From: Sulfurovum sp.
GTDB lineage: Bacteria > Campylobacterota > Campylobacteria > Campylobacterales > Sulfurovaceae
DNA length: 64,000 nucleotides
NCBI GenBank assembly: GCA_002733215.1
Contig: NVUY01000005.1
Location: forward strand, 65,057 to 129,056
Direction: 5' to 3'
The notes beneath the pieces were generated by a model. It was not told where the DNA came from, did no database searches, and saw only the letters and a list, made by a program, of their open reading frames with translations. Positions within the stretch are counted from its first letter, which is position 1; every line of letters begins with the position of its first letter. Made by a program: the position numbers and the translations under genes. Shown one piece after another: positions 60,377 through 64,000 of the stretch.

Positions 60377-60625
60377 ATGGAAGATTTTTTCATTATTCCA
60401 AATCATAAGATTGAACCTGCTTGGAACCCACCTGATAAAAGTCTGGAACTTTTTGTTTTAGACTATTGTGAAGAGGTTTTAGATATTCCTCTTTATGTAA
60501 TAGCAGATGCCTCCTATACTCATGAGGGTATAGAACTAGATTTATGTAATTTAGTAGATTTTATGGCAGGTGAAGATTGGTATATCAATCTTTTTAGAAT
60601 TTCGAACTACGCAAGAGCATCATAA
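60377..60625 (+). CDS. Small hypothetical protein in Fur-linked cluster
   Basis: 82 aa: MEDFFIIPNHKIEPAWNPPDKSLELF ... GEDWYINLFRISNYARAS. Acidic, no domain recognised. Good ribosome binding site (AAGGAGAAAAG) 12 nt after the DUF2325 stop. Its position in the run implies iron-dependent expression; the role is unknown. Confidence 0.6.
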   Translation: MEDFFIIPNHKIEPAWNPPDKSLELFVLDYCEEVLDIPLYVIADASYTHEGIELDLCNLVDFMAGEDWYINLFRISNYARAS

Positions 60626-60635
60626 GGAGACTAAA

Positions 60636-60899
60636 ATGACTGCACCAATATTTTTAGATAGAAAAGAAGAAACAAAAGAAGAGACAACAACCCTACGCAC
60701 ATCTGCATATCGTCTACTGGATGCCATAGATGATAATAACATTGAACAGGTAGAGACAACAATGAGCCAAATATTGAAAAATGATGTTCCTGAAGTATCT
60801 ATACGACTTTTTTATAATTATGCAAAAGCAAAAAATAAAATAAAGGTATGTGAATATTTTAGCCTTGTTTTAGTAGCTACATATAATACAACACGATAG
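60636..60899 (+). CDS. Small protein with MTAP start, unknown function
   Basis: 87 aa: MTAPIFLDRKEETKEE ... SAYRLLDAIDDNNIEQVETTMSQILKN. Helical; it resembles a single ankyrin-like hairpin array only loosely. AAGGAGACTAAA precedes the ATG at 60636; the track start 66 nt upstream is an overlap artefact. The first residues (MTAP) and nucleotides (ATGACTGCACC) are shared with the two ankyrin genes downstream. Confidence 0.6.
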   Translation: MTAPIFLDRKEETKEETTTLRTSAYRLLDAIDDNNIEQVETTMSQILKNDVPEVSIRLFYNYAKAKNKIKVCEYFSLVLVATYNTTR

Positions 60900-60912
60900 C
60901 AAAAGGTTTAGT

Positions 60913-61323
60913 ATGACAGCACCACTACAATACATTCATTATAAAAATACAAGAACGAAAATATGTTTAGATTTTTTACAAACGGTTCAGAGTAACCATT
61001 TACTCGAAAAAGACCTTATGCCTTGGGCTGATACCAATCAAGAAGATACCTTTGGATTTACCGCACTCTATTGGGCTATTTCACATCACAATATGCATAA
61101 CCTTAAACTTCTCATTGCGTATGGTGCCACACTAAAGGTTACCTCAAGTATGAATGCACTTTTTTATGCCATTGATTGTGACAATTTAGAAGCTTTAAAA
61201 TATTTTATAGATAAAGGCATTGATAAAGACATAGTGTACACACGCAGCTATGACCAAACATATACTTTATATGCGTATGCAAAAAAGCGTGATCGCAAAG
61301 TCATTCTTGAATATTTAAATTGA
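60913..61323 (+). CDS. Ankyrin-repeat protein, MTAP start
   Basis: 136 aa. Ankyrin repeats include DTFGFTALYWAISHHNMHNLKLLIAYGATL and MNALFYAIDCDNLEALKYFIDKGID. Starts MTAPLQYIHYKNTRTK. No signal peptide. It is a paralogue of the protein at 61491 (shared MTAPL, ALYWAI, ALF(Y/H)AI, IDKG-D blocks), which points to gene duplication. Last gene before a strong hairpin terminator. Confidence 0.8.
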   Translation: MTAPLQYIHYKNTRTKICLDFLQTVQSNHLLEKDLMPWADTNQEDTFGFTALYWAISHHNMHNLKLLIAYGATLKVTSSMNALFYAIDCDNLEALKYFIDKGIDKDIVYTRSYDQTYTLYAYAKKRDRKVILEYLN

Positions 61324-61336
61324 TAATGATTATTGT
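61319..61336 (+). promoter_or_regulatory. Fur-box-like site at the end of the first ankyrin gene
   Basis: TTGATAATGATTATTGTA matches the GATAATGATTATTG form of a Fur box. It overlaps the ankyrin stop codon and precedes the terminator at 61353, so its target promoter is unclear. Confidence 0.45.
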
Positions 61337-61352
61337 ATTAAAAACTATTTAA

Positions 61353-61382
61353 GTTTACTTCGACTATCATCTCGAAGTAAAC
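61353..61382 (+). terminator. Hairpin terminator after the DUF2325-ankyrin cluster
   Basis: GTTTACTTCGA-CTATCATC-TCGAAGTAAAC, perfect 11-bp stem with 8-nt loop, followed by AAGTTATTTTAG. Confidence 0.7.
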
Positions 61383-61399
61383 AAGTTATTTTAGTTAAG

Positions 61400-61462
61400 C
61401 CCTTCTTTAAAGATATTTATTGAACCTCCTTCTTGAATACACTTTTGAAACTTAAAGAAGGG
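61400..61462 (+). promoter_or_regulatory. Leader hairpin before the second ankyrin gene
   Basis: CCCTTCTTTAA (61400) pairs perfectly with TTAAAGAAGGG (61452), enclosing ~41 nt, 28 nt before the ATG. Probable 5' UTR structure. Confidence 0.4.
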
Positions 61463-61490
61463 TTGACCTAAAAAAACATAAGGCAAAAAC

Positions 61491-62024
61491 ATGACAGCAC
61501 CACTCAATAGACACGCACAAGCACACCTTATAGATATGGTTAAAGAGAAACTGTTACTTGAACGCATAGTACTCAATAATGTTGATGTAAACCCTAGAGA
61601 TATGGAAGGCAGAAATGCACTCTACTGGGCAATAAAAAATAAAAGTATATATAATGCCAATCTACTTATAGTCTTTGGATCTAGTCTTGTTGTTGCAAAG
61701 AATACACATGCCCTATTTCATGCTATAGCATGCAAAAATCATGCCATGGTTGTACTGCTCATAGACAAAGGACTCGATGTAAACTTTATAGATGAAAAAG
61801 GGAAAACAGCACTTATGTATGCCATAGAAGCTGAGGTAGTTGATACTGTGAAATTTCTCATTAAGAAAGGTGCAGATATATATTTGATGGATGATGAATT
61901 CAATATGGCAGAAAATTATGCCAAATCTACTAACTCTAATATAATTAAATCTTACCTACAACATCTTATCTACATAGATATGCAGGAAGCTTCTTGTAGT
62001 CAAAATAAATGTAACTGTGGATAA
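61491..62024 (+). CDS. Ankyrin-repeat protein with Cys tail, MTAP start
   Basis: 177 aa. At least three ankyrin repeats: MEGRNALYWAIKNKSIYNANLLIVFGSSL, THALFHAIACKNHAMVVLLIDKGLDVN and KGKTALMYAIEAEVVDTVKFLIKKGADIY. It ends in a cysteine motif, CSQNKCNCG, absent from its paralogue at 60913, which could bind a metal. AAGGCAAAAAC precedes the ATG. Its place between Fur-type sites and flavodoxin suggests a role in iron-limited growth (inference). Confidence 0.82.
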   Translation: MTAPLNRHAQAHLIDMVKEKLLLERIVLNNVDVNPRDMEGRNALYWAIKNKSIYNANLLIVFGSSLVVAKNTHALFHAIACKNHAMVVLLIDKGLDVNFIDEKGKTALMYAIEAEVVDTVKFLIKKGADIYLMDDEFNMAENYAKSTNSNIIKSYLQHLIYIDMQEASCSQNKCNCG

Positions 62025-62066
62025 AAAAATAGGCATACAATACGTAGACTTTACAAAGACCCTTTT

Positions 62067-62183
62067 ATGTTTGTAGGTAAACTCATAGAATTGATTTATG
62101 CAAAAGAAGGTCTTTCTTTACGGATGGGTCAGGAAACATATCAACATAAAACTGCCCTAGCAGACAAAATCCAAGGGAGATAA
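62067..62183 (+). CDS. Small ORF before flavodoxin, possibly a gene remnant
   Basis: 38 codons: MFVGKLIELIYAKEGLS ... HKTALADKIQGR. The open frame extends upstream of the ATG (RRLYKDPF), so it may be the end of a decayed gene rather than a functional small protein. No clear ribosome binding site. Not recognised. Confidence 0.3.
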   Translation: MFVGKLIELIYAKEGLSLRMGQETYQHKTALADKIQGR

Positions 62184-62264
62184 GTATATGGTAAAAGTGA
62201 CACCCTACTCTTTTTCATTTTGTGACAAATCAAGCAGAAAGAAACAAATACACACATAATCTTA

Positions 62265-62312
62265 GCACCTCTACAAACTCTAAAACCTGTAGTTTAGGGT
62301 TTGTAGAGGTGC
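62265..62312 (+). promoter_or_regulatory. 20-bp leader hairpin upstream of flavodoxin
   Basis: GCACCTCTACAAACTCTAAA pairs with TTTAGGGTTTGTAGAGGTGC (19 Watson-Crick pairs and one G-U) around an 8-nt loop, 32 nt before the flavodoxin ATG. There is no T tract, so a simple terminator is unlikely. Confidence 0.6.
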
Positions 62313-62344
62313 AATATCTCAAATTTACACATGAAGGCAATAAA

Positions 62345-62848
62345 ATGGCAATAGGAATATTTTACGGCAGTAACGGAGGAGCAACAGAAACTGTTGCAGA
62401 AAAAATAAAAGATAAATTAGGGGTAGAAGCAGACTTGCATGATATTGCAAATGTAGATATGGATAAATTTGATGAATATACACAAATTATTATAGGGACA
62501 TCTACTTGGGGTGAAGGTGAATTACAAGATGATTGGGAGAAGTGTTTTGAAGATTTTAAAAATGTAGACTTCGCAGGTAAAACGGTAGCATTTTTTGGCT
62601 TAGGTGATCAAGATGAGTATGGAGAAAATTTCTTAGATGCCATGGGTATCCTCCATGATGCCGCTGTTGAAAAAGGAGCAAATATCGTAGGAAATGGATG
62701 GCCAACAGGTGGGTATGACTACGAAGAGTCTACAGCGATTGAAGATGGGTTATTTGTAGGCTTAGGAATTGATGATGACAATCAATTTGATTTGACGGAT
62801 GAACGTGTCGAAAAATGGGTAGAGATAATAAAACCTAGTCTTACTTAA
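62345..62848 (+). CDS. fldA: Flavodoxin (long chain)
   Basis: 167 aa. The FMN phosphate loop is IFYGSNGGATETVAEKI and the isoalloxazine loops are GTSTWGEGELQDDW and GLGDQDEYGENFLDAMG; the ~20-residue insertion (GNGWPTGGYDYEES) marks the long-chain class. It replaces ferredoxin as a low-potential electron carrier and in Epsilonproteobacteria serves pyruvate oxidoreductase. The track start 123 nt upstream reads through the hairpin; the true ATG has AAGG upstream. Position in a Fur-linked region fits iron-limited induction. Confidence 0.93.
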   Translation: MAIGIFYGSNGGATETVAEKIKDKLGVEADLHDIANVDMDKFDEYTQIIIGTSTWGEGELQDDWEKCFEDFKNVDFAGKTVAFFGLGDQDEYGENFLDAMGILHDAAVEKGANIVGNGWPTGGYDYEESTAIEDGLFVGLGIDDDNQFDLTDERVEKWVEIIKPSLT

Positions 62849-62862
62849 TCAAAATATATTCG

Positions 62863-62887
62863 TCACACACATCTTGAGTGTGTGACA
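62863..62887 (+). terminator. Hairpin after flavodoxin
   Basis: GTCACACAC-ATCTTGA-GTGTGTGAC, perfect 9-bp stem 14 nt past the stop. Only a weak T run follows, so termination may be partial or the hairpin may stabilise the 3' end. Confidence 0.55.
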
Positions 62888-62962
62888 GACCATTTAGCCT
62901 CTTGCTCTTAATATGTTGGCTATTTCTTTGTCTACCATATGTAAACCTTCTCGTACTCATAA

Positions 62963-63709
62963 TTAACTCTTTTTCCTAAACCTTGCAAAAAGCGGGTTAT
63001 GGTCAGAAAGTCCATGATCCCTGTCGACTGAAAAATCAACTATTTCCACACCTCGATAAAAGATGAAATCCAAGTGGTTTCCCATAAAAGACTTTACTTT
63101 ATCGGTCTGTTTAAAAGGTACTGCCTGCAGCGCCAGTTTTTCCCTGACTTCATGAAGTCTTCGCATACGTTTTTTGTTCCAGGAGTTAAAATCACCTGCA
63201 ATGATCATCGGTCCTTCATGATGACTCATCAATTTCAAAAAGCGTTCCAGTTCTTTATGGTAACCCTGATTTTCACGAAAGTTTATCGCATGAATATTTA
63301 GTATCAGAATTTCAGATCCATCTTCAAAACTGTAGGTACTCACAAGTAAACTCTTATGTGGCCCTATCAGGCTCTCTCTTCCTTCGGAAAGATAAGCCTG
63401 TGCATCCTTAGACTCTGCTCTGCTTGCAGATAACACCCCATAAAATTCACCTCTATACTCCAGGTTGGCTGCCGCGTCAAAAGCAAAATTTGGCAGTGTA
63501 AAATGATTATCATCTTTGAAATTGGCTTCCTGAAAAAGTAAAAAATCGATCTTTTTCTCTTCGATCATTGTTTCAAGGAAAGGTTTAAATATGAGATTTT
63601 TAGTATTTTTCTTATGCACATTCCAGCAAAGTACTCCAAAAATATCAGGCACAAATGGGCTGCAGGAAAAACGGCAGGAACGGTGATGGAGTACAGAAGG
63701 AACAAACAT
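62963..63709 (-). CDS. Endonuclease/exonuclease/phosphatase (EEP) family hydrolase
   Basis: 248 aa. EEP metal-site motifs: VLCWNVHKKN (Asn), LLFQEANF (Glu), ILNIHAINF, MIIAGDFNSW (GDFN) and the C-terminal GLSDHNPLFARF (SDHxP). It resembles the YafD group of uncharacterised EEP proteins; DNA, nucleotide or lipid phosphodiester substrates are all possible. The N-terminal ~25 residues (MFVPSVLHHRSCRFSCSPFV) look unlike the family and may be a poor start; a later start near FGVLCWN would remove them. Confidence 0.82.
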   Translation of the reverse strand: MFVPSVLHHRSCRFSCSPFVPDIFGVLCWNVHKKNTKNLIFKPFLETMIEEKKIDFLLFQEANFKDDNHFTLPNFAFDAAANLEYRGEFYGVLSASRAESKDAQAYLSEGRESLIGPHKSLLVSTYSFEDGSEILILNIHAINFRENQGYHKELERFLKLMSHHEGPMIIAGDFNSWNKKRMRRLHEVREKLALQAVPFKQTDKVKSFMGNHLDFIFYRGVEIVDFSVDRDHGLSDHNPLFARFRKKS

Positions 63710-64000
63710 CAGAGCAGAGGGGCAAACACTTTCATAATATTTTCAAGCGCTTCACGTACTGTAGGTGGATATTAAGTTGTAAAGGTGTGATGTCGATGGG
63801 AACTCCTCTACATTGATTATATCATTATTTTTTTTCGATACGTCTGCTTACCTTATAATTTGTTATGTTAATATTAGAGATCCCCTGTATTCAATATAAA
63901 AGCCAAAATTTAAATCTGAAGTGCAATTTTTGAAAATTTGAAAATTAAAAGTTGTAAATTTAGATTTGAAGAGGTTAAATGCTAGAATCTTACTTCAAAT
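63710..64000. other. Right-edge stretch without a recognised gene
   Basis: About 290 nt, AT-rich at the far end. No open frame with a ribosome binding site is visible on either strand. It may be the promoter of the EEP gene and the start of the next unit beyond the window. Confidence 0.35.

Noticed and set aside
62193-62264. Short ORF beginning ATGGTAAAAGTGACACC before the flavodoxin hairpin
   Set aside because: Only 23 codons, no family resemblance and no convincing ribosome binding site.
1-64000. CRISPR array
   Set aside because: No series of regularly spaced direct repeats with unique spacers was seen; the only regular array is the set of four TetR operators.

Overview
The window looks like the chromosome of a free-living Campylobacterota (Epsilonproteobacteria) bacterium, most probably Sulfurovum- or Sulfurimonas-like. 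This is inferred from low GC, short gaps between genes, AAGGA-type ribosome binding sites and the protein repertoire (DUF6172, DUF6868, Suv3-like helicase, zinc-ribbon and ankyrin proteins, Fur-controlled flavodoxin). No rRNA or single-copy marker is present to fix the genus.

Layout: 1-5.1 kb holds an LRR protein kinase (cut by the window edge), a TerB/DnaJ membrane protein, a pseudouridine synthase, two small proteins and a REP-associated transposase (RAYT) framed by mirror-image palindromes. 5.4-12.7 kb is a minus-strand metabolic block: 5-oxoprolinase PxpABC, a dipeptide epimerase, a GpsA-like dehydrogenase and a BaiN-like flavoprotein, with REP-type palindromes between genes. 12.8-13.8 kb contains integron-type gene cassettes (one full attC, one half attC, matching core sites). 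13.8-16.9 kb has an LRR protein, two methyltransferases and a TetR regulator whose promoter region carries four operators spaced exactly 42 bp apart. 17.4-27.5 kb is a defence-type island: Fic protein plus small partner, type I R-M (hsdM-hsdS-hsdR), a second RAYT with a REP pair inside its coding sequence, an ORF6N protein and two coiled-coil proteins.

28.2-42.4 kb carries a GC-rich ACP/acyl-AMP-ligase/PlsC fusion that looks acquired, an aldo/keto reductase, a PilT-family ATPase, an entericidin too small for the ORF track, a RhlE-like helicase, a CDF transporter, tRNA-Arg(CCU) and a Suv3-like helicase. 42.6-47.0 kb is a second accessory segment: a BcgI-like restriction-methylase, its specificity subunit and a RhuM-family protein, bounded by matching attC-type core sequences. 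47.1-50.9 kb has an orphan antitoxin, a secreted phospholipase A2-like protein, a RluD-family synthase and a DEAD-box helicase without a canonical start codon. 51.0-59.1 kb is one minus-strand iron-linked operon (two imelysins, two di-heme proteins, a porin, a sterol-desaturase-family protein, an FMN-binding protein). It is followed by a Fur-family regulator, a DUF2325/ankyrin cluster, flavodoxin and an EEP hydrolase.

The strongest unusual signal is at 44.81 kb. The methylase ORF ends in G GGA AAG followed by its stop codon, a 5-nt spacer and a 12-bp stem. The specificity ORF continues in the -1 frame with no start codon of its own. This is the layout of a programmed -1 ribosomal frameshift that would produce an R-M-S fusion. 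Other notable signals are the integron-type cassettes, the 42-bp operator array, two genes that appear to start at AUC, and a 20-bp hairpin in the flavodoxin leader.
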